Assembly (NCBI GenBank): GCA_963970005.1
Contig: CAXAMN010003558.1
Coordinates: 1,607,399 to 1,671,398, forward strand
Source of the DNA: Durusdinium trenchii
Taxonomy: Eukaryota > Sar > Dinophyceae > Suessiales > Symbiodiniaceae
Direction: 5' to 3'
DNA: 64,000 bases
Numbering within the stretch: the first letter of the stretch is position 1; each line of letters begins with the position of its first letter. The position numbers and the translations under genes are program-made. The notes under the pieces were generated by a model. It saw only the letters and a program-made list of their open reading frames with translations, ran no database searches and was not told the DNA's origin. This document shows positions 1-9,809 of this stretch, one piece after another.

Positions 1-82
1 GACACCCATTCTTCCAGTTTTTGAATTTAATGACCGCCCAACAGGAAAACGTTTGCAATTTTGCAAGAACGAATCTGGTAGG

Positions 83-185
83 AGTTCCATGAAGTTGGGT
101 GGTTTTTAGACCCATCCAGTGATTGGATGTGGATGTGGGCACCCTGACGGCACCCTCCATGGATATCACCCGGCTCCATGGAACT
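83..185. repeat. MITE-like short inverted-terminal-repeat element, copy 1
   Basis: A 103-bp segment starts with AGTTCCATGA and ends with CCATGGAACT, which are inverse complements at 9 of 10 positions. A diverged copy with the same length, ends and internal words (tttagacccatccag, then gtgggcac) lies at 21207-21308. Two copies with matching termini suggest a small non-autonomous inverted-repeat element. No coding capacity and no clear target duplication are visible. Confidence 0.55.
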
Positions 186-1212
186 GATGGTGTCATTTAT
201 TCAGAACAGTTCCGGCCTTTCGAGGGGTGGGTACCCTCGAGCATTTCCTGGTGCCATTTCTAGTATCTTGCAGTGTCATGTGGATCACATGTTTCCAGGG
301 GTGCCTGGTACTTGCGCACAGGCACCGAGTTTTGTACGGGATGGATCCTCCAGATGTTAATCATGACCCAGACACTCCATTTGCATATCATATTTACCTA
401 CATTGGGGTGGATTGAGGGGTCAATGGTCAATGTGGGCAAAATGTTAGGTAAATATTCCAGTCCCATATGGAGTGTTTGGATGATGGTTCGGGTCGCATC
501 GGGGAAATATTTGCTGAGCACCGCAGGGATCGCCGATTTCCTTGCGCAGGCTACCCACTGGATGCTCCATCCGCATCCACGATGCAGGTGCGAGTGGCTT
601 TCGTCGAGTTTGTACAGACGCCTACAGATGCCATGGTGGTGTCCTCAGCCTCCAAAAGTTTTCCCCACTTTGAGATATTGAATTGGAGATGAATCAATTT
701 GGAGTCACTTGTGCAAGTGCACGACGTTCTGAGTGCTTTGAGAAGGGGCGAGACCACTGGCTTTTGGTTTACGGTTCAGGCGGATTTTACCATCACCCAG
801 GTACCAAATTTCAAAAGAAGGGCACCCTCCAGCCATCTCCAATTACTCGATGTTGGTGTTCGTCTACTTTTCTTCTACCCAGCAGACCCTTTTGGCTGGG
901 CATCCCCCTAGTCTTTCAATGGGGCTGCTGAATTGGTTTGTTTCTTTCCGAGTTGAAGTGTTGAACTTGAGGGCCCCGAGGGCCTTGAACCAGTGAACAT
1001 GATGAACCAACAAACCAGAAGAACCTGTTTAGGAGGAGCTCTCAGTCGATTTGCAAAGGCAGTGACTATACACTGATATCAGTCGAGTGAGAGCCTCCTC
1101 TTGCTTGCATGTCAGTTTGCCAGGCCGAGGAGTCAGTTGTTCTTTGTTTTGAGGTCCTATCTTTGCAAGACAAAACATTGAAATTGTGACACCCCAAGGG
1201 ATGGAACGATGA
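186..1212. other. non-coding stretch, probably intron or intergenic
   Basis: Only short open frames on all strands and no recognisable protein. It precedes the Glu/Lys/Ala-rich exon on the + strand and may include its upstream intron. Nothing else can be supported here. Confidence 0.4.
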
Positions 1213-1845
1213 ATTAGAAACGAGGTTGCCGTCCTGCATGCGTGTGCCTGCAAGGACACCAGTGCTACAGTAGCAAACGGCAGTTCGGACGGGACAATCA
1301 AAGCAGAAGCAGAGAAAGGCATTCAAGAGAAAGCTCAGAAGGAGGCTGAAGAGAAAGCCAAGAAGGAAGCAGCGGAGAAAGCTCAGAAGGAGGCCGAAGA
1401 GAAGGCAAAGAAGGAGGCAGAGCAAAGAGCTAAGAAAGAGGCTGAAGAGAAGGCAAAGAAGGAGGCAGAGGAAAAAGCTTTGAAAGAGGCTGAAGAGAAA
1501 GCCAAGAAGGAAGCAGCGGAGAAAGCCCAGAAAGAGGCGGAGGAGCAAGCGAAGAAGGAAGCTGAGGAGAAAGCCCAGAAAGAGGCGGAGGAGAAGGCAA
1601 AGAAGGAAGCTGAGGAGAAAGCCCAGAAAGAGGCNNNNNNNNNNCAGAAAGAGGCCGAGGAGAAGGCCAAGAAGGAAGCTGAGGAGAAAGCTGAGAGAGA
1701 GGCAGAGGAAATGGCCAAGAAGGAAGCGGACGAAGCCGCCTTGGCCGATGCTGGTGGAACTGGAGCTGACCCTGGACAGACTGTGGGGCCTGCTGCAAAT
1801 GGAAAGGCTGATGCACCGGATGACTTTGCCGACTTGCTCGGCTGA
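1213..1845 (+). CDS. terminal exon of a Glu/Lys/Ala-rich single-helix protein (partial)
   Basis: Frame 1 is open from just after a TGA at 1210-1212 to a TGA at 1843-1845 and has no ATG at its start, so this is best read as the last exon of a spliced gene; the true acceptor is probably near 1256-1290. From about 1297 it encodes an 8-residue repeat of the type EAEEKAKK (24 bp, often paired as 48 bp) repeated about 18 times. The regular i to i+4 Glu-Lys spacing is typical of a stable single alpha-helix or coiled-coil rod. After the repeats comes a non-repetitive acidic tail ending DDFADLLG. Ten N at 1635-1644 interrupt the repeat, so copy number is uncertain. The family cannot be named: TolA-like, caldesmon-like and cytoskeletal rods share this composition. 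The opposite-strand Leu/Phe-rich frame is a shadow. Confidence 0.65.
   Translation: MRNEVAVLHACACKDTSATVANGSSDGTIKAEAEKGIQEKAQKEAEEKAKKEAAEKAQKEAEEKAKKEAEQRAKKEAEEKAKKEAEEKALKEAEEKAKKEAAEKAQKEAEEQAKKEAEEKAQKEAEEKAKKEAEEKAQKEXXXXQKEAEEKAKKEAEEKAEREAEEMAKKEADEAALADAGGTGADPGQTVGPAANGKADAPDDFADLLG
1635..1644. other. assembly gap (10 N)
   Basis: Ten N inside the Glu/Lys/Ala repeat, where a collapsed tandem repeat is likely. Confidence 0.95.
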
Positions 1846-3310
1846 GCACCCGACCGCCTGCGCTGAGTTGACCTGATCTCCCGCTGAACGACCAAATATC
1901 CTCGAAGCTGTATACAACAGTCTCCATGCACAGTGATTTGTTCCGTCCATGGATGGAGTGTGTGCAAAGCTGGAGTATGTGAAGCATGTGTTTTAGTGTC
2001 CATAAGTTTCTTGAGATTTTGTTAAGCCTATGTTTGTTGTCATTCATGTTGACAGCTGCTTCAAACAAGGAAACACATGCACAATGCACATGTCCTTCTC
2101 CATGGGGCTATCTACGAGCAAACCGGAACCTGGTTGGTTATCTACGCTAGTATGCCGCTGCCTGTCCTTACCACAAGCTGTATCAAGACTGCTTGGAGGA
2201 TGTTTGAATCCGTGTAAAAAGAATCCCGCTCACGGGCTGTACAAAGCGTTACAAGCCATGCCTTCCCGTAGTGGCATGTGTGCGATTGCTGAGAAGCCGC
2301 CTGAAAGAGCCTGAGCTTTCAATGCTTCGTTGCATTTGAGCCTGAGCTGAAATGATGTCTCAGCAATTCTCAGCATATCTCAGCAGTGTGCACACTCCAG
2401 GGCACCTTAGCAAGGCGGCAGCCACGCAGTTTGAAAGAAGCTGCGCCTGGATTTGCTGCAGGGCTTATGCTGGAGTCTGAAGTACCTTGGTGATAGATTG
2501 CTAGTTATAGTTACAATATATAGATTCATAAAGGAAAACTCCCAAAGAGGCAACGCAGCACAGGTTCACAAAACCCAAATACCTCAACACTCACCCTCAT
2601 GCGGCTCAAAGCTCCTTTTAGACTCAAAGCTTTTGAACAACTTTGAATTGAGTTAATAACTATAGATATATTGGCCGGTCAGACCTGCAACATAATGCTT
2701 CGTTGCATGAAACCCTGCGATATATTGAACCATATTGAACCCTTTGCATACCTTCGCAATGTTCATAAGCGTGCTTGCCAGGAACACAAGTGCTTGAAGC
2801 TAAGCTGAAAAGTGTTATTCATGTGTTTTTGTTTCCCTATGCAGTACGTGCTTGAAAACTTGGCTGGCTCCTTGATGAGGAGCGCAGAGTAAGTTCCTGT
2901 ATTTTATTGTTTTCGCAAAGGGTGCTCTTTCAATGTCTAGAGTCTAAAAGAACCTTCAAGTCGCCTCTGAACAATAAGTGCCTACAGAACCCCCTCCTTC
3001 ACTTGGCCCTGGCGATGAGTTCTTCCATTGGTCAAACCCAGCCTGTCCACTCTCTGGAGAGGATCAACAGGCCAAAAGAACGGGAGAACAACACGTTTTG
3101 TTTCGGGCACGCCTTGGAAAGACAAACCACAAACAACATGTGGCATGTTTGTTTTATAATTGTATAATGTTTTAATGCAGGTTGGCATGTGTATATTTCG
3201 CATGAGAGATAGTGATAGTAGTATGTTGCACCTGGCTGCCAGGGTTTTGGAAGGATAGGTAGACCAAGTTCACTCTCAACTCTTTTGCTTATGTTTTTTT
3301 CCGCGGTGTA
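1846..3310. other. 3' flank of the EKA exon and non-coding DNA
   Basis: AT-richer sequence with no long frame. It would contain the 3' UTR of the preceding exon, but no polyadenylation signal can be assigned. No repeats or RNA genes were recognised. Confidence 0.35.
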
Positions 3311-3323
3311 GTTTTCTTGGACG

Positions 3324-3612
3324 GTTTCCAGCTCGACGTGCATCTCCACCTCACACGGCTGCGGTTTTCCTCCCGTGTTTCTCGTCGGGGGGTTCCGTCC
3401 TTTCGCGTCTTCGTCGCAGTCGTCACCGCGTCCGTCGTCCTCATCGCCATGTTGACTCCCGGGTGGGGCAACGGTCGGGGGACCGGTTTCCTGCCCCTCT
3501 CGGCCGTCGAGTTCCGTGGGGACCGTCCTTGGGAGACGGTTTCCTGGTGGACTGACTGTGGACTGGACACTCCCAGTCCGATCAGACGATTTGATGAGGC
3601 CGGGTTCAATCC
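3324..3612 (+). CDS. possible coding exon with a hydrophobic segment, strand uncertain
   Basis: A GC-rich island stands out from AT-richer flanks. On the + strand it reads about 95 codons with GC-rich third positions after a possible acceptor (tttttccgcggtgtag). The peptide includes a membrane-like run, VFVAVVTASVVLIAML. The - strand is also open and GC3-rich but gives an Arg/Thr-rich low-complexity peptide. No family is recognised, and neither strand nor reality is certain. Confidence 0.25.
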
Positions 3613-3995
3613 TGGACGATCCATTGTGAGGACATACACGAAGATCAAACTAAGTTTTGTTGGTTAGCTCCGGTGCTGAAAACACGCAGTAAGACCTCAG
3701 GTTGTTTGTTGAATGCCTGGTTTTTGCATTACAGCCCTCTTTTTGAGAGGGGGATATCAAAAAACAGGTTTTTGTTGACTTAGGGCTCAACCTAGCCAAG
3801 CACACCTTAAGTCTGAGCTAAGTCCCAGAAGAGTCATCTGACAACTTTTGTTGCTAAATCTTGAAGGCCACATGTGAAAGTAAGAAATGCGTTTGACCGC
3901 ACTTGTCACTTCGCTATAGTGTTGAGGGTTTCCCTCCATTGCAGCCGGAAAAGGAATAAGTGTAGTATTTGTTGGAAAACAAAAACATGTTTCCA

Positions 3996-4251
3996 ACAAA
4001 TTAGCTAGGACTTAGCTTAGAATCACTTTGGACTTACTTTGGACTCGGACTTAGGTCGGGCATAGGTTGGATGTACCAAGTCCAAGCCGAGTCCAAGTTA
4101 GCCTTATGTGAAATAACTCTGAATCAGCTAAGTCAGGCCTAAGCAGTTATTAACCAGAGTTAGTTAGCTAAGTCAAAGCTGAATCAATCCTAACTTGTGC
4201 AGAGGTTAATGAGACTTAAAACAATGGTTACTAGTAGGTTAGCAGGTTTAT
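3996..4251. repeat. diverged direct repeat, copy A
   Basis: About 255 bp sharing many ordered words with 5036-5277, for example cttactttggactc, cttaggtcgg, accaagtccaag, agttagccttatgtga and gctgaatcaatcctaac. Same orientation, about 1 kb apart. The short word gacttagctaagtc recurs inside, giving a sub-repetitive texture. No coding potential. Probably an old dispersed repeat family or tandem duplication. Confidence 0.6.
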
Positions 4252-5035
4252 CACCTATACACAGGTTGTAAGTCCAAGTTGACGATACACCCGGCAAGTA
4301 GGAATATTGGGGCCACAATACAAAGTTAATGACCATAATTCTCAAGGAACTCATGTGCAATGAGATAGGTGGAAATGCAGGTGGAACCACGTTACAAATA
4401 CCTCCGCTGGAATGTCAATTTCTGGATCGCAGATCTTGGAGGGGTCACCCAGTGCCAGAAGACTTGTGAGACCACAGGTTCAGATTTGCACTTCATGTTG
4501 CCGTCAGTTTTAGCGATGGAACAGGCCGCGTGGTGGAAAACCGGGTTTTGACCCGTAGGTGACCCAAAAAACGACCCGTAGCGATAGAACACCCGTAAAA
4601 AACATGCGTAGTTTTCCGGTAGTTTCAAGCATCCTGGGATGTTGAGAATGCTCTTGGCTTGATCCGAGCGTTCCTGATCGCAGCCCAAAGGGATGCTTGC
4701 CGGGCCGACAGCTAGCTAAGTCTAACTAATTCCAAGGTAGACATATTAAGTTATATATATAAGTACGCGTATACAAGTATTTAGTAGTGACGTAGCGTGG
4801 ACTTTGCCAAGGTAGATGTAGCTTAGATTTAAAATGAATAATAGTATATACTTAGCTGAACTTAGGTTGGATTTCCTATATAAGTCCGTGCAAAGACCCA
4901 ATCTTTGTCTAAGCGAAGCCTAAGCCAAGTCCAGGTGTGTCTTTTGACATTTTTTTGACAGTTCTTTTCCAAATCTTAAAGGGAATATGTGTCAGATTGG
5001 ACTTTGCTTAGAAGGAATATTGTCCAAAGCTTTTC

Positions 5036-5277
5036 TGACAAATTGGCTTGGACTTTGCTTAGAGGCTTAGACTTACTTTGGACTCAGATTGGACTTAGGT
5101 CGGACATGGGTTGGACTTACCAAGTCCAAGTTAGCCTTATGTGACTTAACTTTGACTTAGCCAAGTCAGACCAAAGCACTTACTATAACTTCTAATTTCA
5201 GAGTTAACTGTTGCCAAGCTGAATCAATCCTAACCTTTACAAAAGATAAGTGACTGAAACCAGGGTTGCTAGTATTT
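5036..5277. repeat. diverged direct repeat, copy B
   Basis: Partner of the copy at 3996-4251, same orientation. Similarity appears to extend weakly upstream (about 4910-5035 against 3787-3900), so the duplicated segment may be longer than marked. Confidence 0.6.
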
Positions 5278-6600
5278 TGCTATTGCATTACCGTATATTT
5301 CCACATACTTCCGGCATGTGAACAAAGCCTTGATGAAAACCTTTAAAGCTTATGATGATTCCTGGGTGTGTTCACATGAGCAAATGGCCACTTCCAGTGA
5401 CTACGGTTACACTGTTACACAGTGTGTTCGAAGCCAAATATGGACATGCATCAATGATGCTGTGAGTTTTGTGTTGGGAACCAAGGTCTCCTACATCCAT
5501 GAAAAAACAAACAATTGTATGGATTTCATGGTCCCCATTCCCATTACAACCGGATGTTCAATCCACAACTGCAAAAGTCGGGTCGTAAGAAGCCAACCGT
5601 TCTTTTTCACGGTGGTGAGGGCGCATGCTATCGTCCATCGGATGCGATCGGTAGGAGAACTCATAAGCTCCCGTGATGCGTACTGCGGACTGCCACAGTC
5701 TGGATCGTTCAGAGGTTTCGTCCTGTGTGGCAAAGTCATGATGGAGTTTTCAGCAATCAGGAGAAACCTTCACCAAAGCTCAAGCTGAATAGGAAGTCAA
5801 TAGGAAACCCGAGCTGATACGGCGTGTCAGAGCTCACAAAAAGCCATCTCAACATACTCTATGACGTGCCCGTTTGCCTCATCACCGCACCTGTTTCAAC
5901 GCCGATGCGCGCCACAAATGGCGGGTGGTGCTGGTTTTGCTACGGTGCTCCGGGCGAGCAGGTGGAGCATATTCTGTGGCCTGTTTGCATGTGGTCAAAG
6001 GGAATGGGCCATCTTCAGTTTATTTACGGCATCATTTCTGGGTCGGGAGTGGTGGGAGGCCGGCTTTTTTCGACACGACTGAATGTGGTGTTTGAATAAA
6101 TCGGTCGCCCACCCTTGAAGATCTTGAAGGTTGGATTCCTCTGAAGACAAGGTTCTCTAGGCACCACATCAAACCGCCAGACGGTTTGCAGGGGAAACCT
6201 CGGCTGAACCACAACACTCCCGGTCGCACCAGATTATTGGCTCCCTCAAAAAGAACGGCAACAGCACCACTACAGTGACTGAAGAGTCTTAGTTTGACAA
6301 GTTGCTTGGTTTTACATCAACCATTCTTGGCTTAAAGCGAACATTCAGACAGATTCCGCGCTAATAGAGCTCTAAGCACCAGATGGTACAGTTTGTAAGA
6401 GTCGCACTTGGACCAAATCTGACGATGTACACTAGATTCCCGGGCTCTTAAGCACCTCAGATGAGTTTAAAGCATTTTCTACACCTGACTTCTCCAGTGT
6501 CCCTACCTCATGCCACTCCCAGGGCGGGTTGCGTGCGATGCGGCCGTGGACCGTCACACTGCGCTTGCCGACTGACACTTGCCGAGCAGGTGCGCCGGTG
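5278..6600. other. stretch with ambiguous open frames
   Basis: A 156-codon frame (5318-5788, GTG start) and three mutually overlapping frames around 5824-6099 are open. None has a recognisable domain. Because all three + frames are open around 5.87-6.08 kb, base composition rather than selection may explain them. The 5.87-6.05 kb part is GC3-rich in more than one frame and could hold an exon that cannot be assigned. Confidence 0.3.
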
Positions 6601-6604
6601 CGAC

Positions 6605-6785
6605 TGACCATCCATGGTAGCTAGGAACAAGGTGCATCGCTACTAGTGACAGGTGCATCGCTAAGAACATGGATGGGTCATTTGGATGGGATAAACTATG
6701 ATAAACTATAGTAATGCCATAGCTACTAGCAGTAATGCCCTTGCTACTATAGTAGTAATGCCCTTGTTACTATAGTAGTGAAAGC
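6605..6785. repeat. TACTAG-family short repeats
   Basis: Degenerate copies of gctactag-type words: gcatcgctactagtgaca, gctactagcagtaatgccc, cttgttactatagtag. The same core occurs in arrays at 14.3, 18.3, 32.5, 40.7, 56.4 and 58.7 kb. Short internal inverted repeats (GCTACTAGTAGC) would let the single strand fold. Confidence 0.45.
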
Positions 6786-7295
6786 AACATTAAATCAACC
6801 TTGTGTAACTATTCCAGTCCCATGGATGGTCTGGGTTTCTTCCTTGGGCTTTGAGGTCGTTTCCTTTGTTCCTTCGTGAGCGGTTGACGGCTCGAAACGG
6901 TATCTTTCTCAATTTGCTGGTCGGTTCGAGGTGTTTCGAGGTGTGTGTGAGTTGGATCAGGCCTAAACAACATGGCAGTGTAAGAAACCATAATTGTTCC
7001 ACCAGCTTCAACTGCGTGAAAGCAAAGCATTGGGACACTTGAGGACCTTCTGGCAGGTGTTACTCTCAATTGGCTGCTGGCATCGGATGGTATCGGCTTC
7101 AATCTCTAGCTTAGAAGAAGTGTGGCTTTCCAAAGGAGAGCTCCTAGGTCCGAGGGTTTTGATTGGGGCGGTTTTCCGACCATCTCACACAAGTGCACCC
7201 TCGTGAAGGCCGAGGCGCTCGGACACCCATTTCTGATGGACGGTCTGCCAAACGCCAAAACGCGCCAAAACCAACCAAAGGACTTTGCTTTTCAG

Positions 7296-7478
7296 GCCTC
7301 CGTCTCGCCAACCGAGGGGCCGTTGGGACGACGGAGATGGACGGTCCTGTTTTGCCGCGGCCGAAGCGCATTTCTCGCAGGTCCAGCAAGGGACGACCAG
7401 CCTCAACGAGTGGCTGTGCAGCGAAATTGGAGATCGGCAGCTGTGGGAGCCCCAGACGATCCCGACTCGGCAGATGAG
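7296..7478 (+). CDS. candidate internal exon (GC3-rich), unknown protein
   Basis: A pyrimidine-rich acceptor (tttgcttttcag) is followed by 61 codons with strong GC preference at third positions and then a possible donor (gatgag/gtcgac). The peptide includes AEAHFSQVQQGTTSLNEWLC and EIGDRQLWEPQ, of ordinary globular composition. No family is recognised. A further GC3-rich terminal segment at about 7.89-8.10 kb on the same strand could belong to the same gene. Confidence 0.4.
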
Positions 7479-7894
7479 GTCGACTGGCAGAGTCAAATTT
7501 TTAAGAGGGACAGACACGAGGTTGTAGGACAGACATGAGTTCTTTGCCTTTTTTGGCGAATCGTCAACTAAGATGACTTTGCACATGAAACATGGATGTG
7601 TATGATGTCAAATGATGTGTGTCATGTTTTCCTTCTGTGTCCCTCCAAATGTCAGGACTCGTCCGACAGGCGGAGCACTATCCTTTAGGGATACAGATGA
7701 GGATACGAGTGTTTTATCAGACAGCATCAGACTTCAACCAAAGACGAGAGCGCACCTCACCAGCTCGAGCACTTTTTTGGTGGTCCATCATATTCCATCA
7801 TCACATCATATCACATCCTTCAGATCCACTTCATCCACTCTGGAAGAAGCATGGAAACCAACCTTCATAAACACCCGTTCTTCCTAGGAAATCG

Positions 7895-8104
7895 GTGCAC
7901 CTTGCTCCAAGGAAAACCGATGCACCTTGCGTCCCGTTCGTAGCTTCCCTCCGAACGACCCCAACCGCGGAGCAGCACCTCGGGTCGAGGAACACGGCGG
8001 CGGCGGCGTTGCTGAAGGCAAAGGCGCAGGACGCACCACGGGAGCCGAAGAGTGGCGGTTCGTGTGGTGAAATCGTGTGTGAAAGGAGGGCAACGTGGCG
8101 ATAG
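7895..8104 (+). CDS. candidate terminal exon, unknown protein
   Basis: Frame 2 is open to a TAG at 8102-8104 and is strongly GC3-rich, with an Ala/Arg-rich peptide including NTAAAALLKAKAQDAPREP. The segment ends about 90 bp before the (TA)7 tract bordering the tyrosine-recombinase element, so that element may lie in or next to the 3' flank of a host gene. The exon start is not resolved. Product unknown. Confidence 0.35.
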   Translation: MHLAPRKTDAPCVPFVASLRTTPTAEQHLGSRNTAAAALLKAKAQDAPREPKSGGSCGEIVCERRATWR

Positions 8105-8190
8105 GATCGAAGATGTGAGTTTGAATATGTTTGAATCATCATGAATATATAATATTTATAATATATATATACAGTAGTATACAGCGTGCG

Positions 8191-8204
8191 TATATATATA
8201 TATA
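8191..8204. repeat. (TA)7 tract at left edge of the YR retroelement
   Basis: Fourteen bases of TA, preceded by more AT-rich sequence (8140-8175). A matching (AT)7 tract at 14042-14055 closes the right side of the element. Confidence 0.8.
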
Positions 8205-8260
8205 AGCGATTTGGCCGCATCCTGATCGCTCAAGATCTTCTCAGGAACGGGGGCGGTGCC

Positions 8261-8560
8261 ATGGATGTCGGCACGTTGCCCTCCCACCTTTGGGCTGTGA
8301 TCCTGGGTTGGGGGCTTCGTGCCTTTTTCGAAAGGCCTTCGATCCCCGAGGAAAGGCCTTGCATCTGCCGGTGCAGCTGCTCTTGTGTCAGTGAAGGCAC
8401 CGGCTACTCCTTTCTGGCCCTGGTGTTTATCCTCGTGTTAGGATTGGGCTTGACAGCTGCCTGGTTCTTTGTGAAGAAGGAGACCGCTGGTTCTGCGAGT
8501 CCCAAGGGACGGAAGGGAGTTTTTGGTGTGAGTGGAAAGGTTCTCTCATTGACTGGTTGA
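8261..8560 (+). CDS. small Cys-rich single-pass membrane protein, first ORF of the YR element
   Basis: A 99-residue frame from an ATG at 8261 to a TGA at 8558-8560. It has a hydrophobic N-terminal patch, a Cys cluster CICRCSCSC at residues 34-42, one clear transmembrane segment at about 49-71 (FLALVFILVLGLGLTAAWFF) and a basic tail. It ends one base before the Gag-like ATG, and its position as the first ORF of the element suggests it belongs to the element rather than the host. Function unknown. A membrane or envelope-like, particle-anchoring or regulatory role is only conjecture. The upstream leader is about 55 bp from the (TA) tract. Confidence 0.6.
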   Translation: MDVGTLPSHLWAVILGWGLRAFFERPSIPEERPCICRCSCSCVSEGTGYSFLALVFILVLGLGLTAAWFFVKKETAGSASPKGRKGVFGVSGKVLSLTG

Positions 8561-8561
8561 A

Positions 8562-9809
8562 ATGGAAAGTGGACATGTTGCCCTTGTCCACTACGGAGAA
8601 AATCCTAGTGTCTGGCATGTTCGCATCCTCCTCGGCCACATACAAGCCAATGAATGGCAGATCCTCACGCCGGACTTTGACCGATACAGTGAGCAGTTAG
8701 ATCATCTCAATCCTGATTATACAGATTTCATTTATTTGGGAGCATCTACAACTGTTCCTGCAAGAGTGCCTGCTCATGAGGTGTATGGGTTCGCGCCCAT
8801 GGACCCTGGAACGCTAGCTCACCACATTCAACAAGGTCGCATGGAAGCAAATGCCGAGAGGCTCAACCGAGGTCTTCCACCTCTGGCTCCTATGGCTGCT
8901 GGACATGCGGCTGTGGTTCCTCCGCCACCGGCAGTCGCTCCTTTACCAGGAGTGCTAGGAGGAGGGGCTGCGGTCGCAGGAGCTCCCCCAGCGGGGGCAG
9001 GGGCCGGGGCGGCTCCAGCCGGAGTGGTTAGCATGTGTTGGGTCAGCATTGAAAATGCAGGTGGCTATAGCAAAGGTGACATTGTTGTTACAGAACCTGC
9101 ATTGCTTCCGGCTGGACATGTGTTGATTGGAGAGAAGGCCATAGTTCCTGCAAGGGATGGTTCAGCAGTCGGGTGTTTTTGCAAAAGGGTCAAAGTTACA
9201 GATGCAGGCAGTTACAAGCTTGAGGACCTCCGCGTGCTTCCAGTCTCCTTTGACGCCCAGGGTATCAGGAGACGGGAGTTTGCTCAGGCCGTAGCTGCCA
9301 TGGTTGAAGGTGTTCCCCAAGGAGGAGGGCTGCAGCTTGAGGGGCCAGCAACGGCCCTCAATGTGTTGAAAGCCCTTCGAGATCAGGCTATGACACCGAC
9401 ATCTTTCCATGAGTTTTGGCTGCGCAGTGCAGAAATCCCGAAGGGGGATCGGTCGACCTATGAGCATGAGGTCCTCTCCCGCATCCTCGAATCGATCGTC
9501 ACGGTTGATCAGTTGAATGTTAGTGGACTTCAAGGGATCGAGTTGTTGGTTCGTCGACTTCAAGTGATCCGTGAGGCTCACCGAATTTCGCCAACAAGCC
9601 CAGATTACAGCTCAGCAGAATTTTTCATGGGATGGCGCTACCGCAAGGGAGCGCATGGTGTCGACCCTGACCTCGCCCATCACGTGGCAGCGGAATTGAA
9701 GTCCGAGGCCATGATCCTCAAGGAAAGCCGCAAGGCTAAAGAAGAGGCCCAAGCACGCCGTCGAAACCCCGGAGACAAGAAGGGGGGAGGCGGCGGAGAT
9801 CAGAAATGA
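8562..9809 (+). CDS. Gag-like protein of the YR retroelement
   Basis: 415 aa from an ATG one base after the preceding stop. The N-terminal 100 residues look globular; residues about 110-160 form a Pro/Ala/Gly-rich linker; residues about 165-370 form a second globular region with helical content; the tail is basic and Gly-rich (KESRKAKEEAQARRRNPGDK). There is no CCHC zinc knuckle. Position directly before the polymerase and the basic tail support a nucleocapsid or RNA-binding role; no motif proves it. Its TGA overlaps the next ATG as ATGA. Confidence 0.6.
   Translation: MESGHVALVHYGENPSVWHVRILLGHIQANEWQILTPDFDRYSEQLDHLNPDYTDFIYLGASTTVPARVPAHEVYGFAPMDPGTLAHHIQQGRMEANAERLNRGLPPLAPMAAGHAAVVPPPPAVAPLPGVLGGGAAVAGAPPAGAGAGAAPAGVVSMCWVSIENAGGYSKGDIVVTEPALLPAGHVLIGEKAIVPARDGSAVGCFCKRVKVTDAGSYKLEDLRVLPVSFDAQGIRRREFAQAVAAMVEGVPQGGGLQLEGPATALNVLKALRDQAMTPTSFHEFWLRSAEIPKGDRSTYEHEVLSRILESIVTVDQLNVSGLQGIELLVRRLQVIREAHRISPTSPDYSSAEFFMGWRYRKGAHGVDPDLAHHVAAELKSEAMILKESRKAKEEAQARRRNPGDKKGGGGGDQK

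Noticed and set aside
1066..1950. Long - strand Leu/Phe-rich frames opposite the EKA repeat
   Set aside because: They are the exact antisense shadow of the in-frame Glu/Lys/Ala repeat.
3590..3620. gggttcaatcc as a tRNA B box
   Set aside because: No A box at the right distance and no foldable arms.
5318..5788. 156-codon + strand ORF
   Set aside because: Non-ATG start, no domain and weak codon bias; not reported as a gene.
8205..8232. Full dinoflagellate spliced leader in the YR-element leader
   Set aside because: Only the last seven bases match; insufficient for a feature call.
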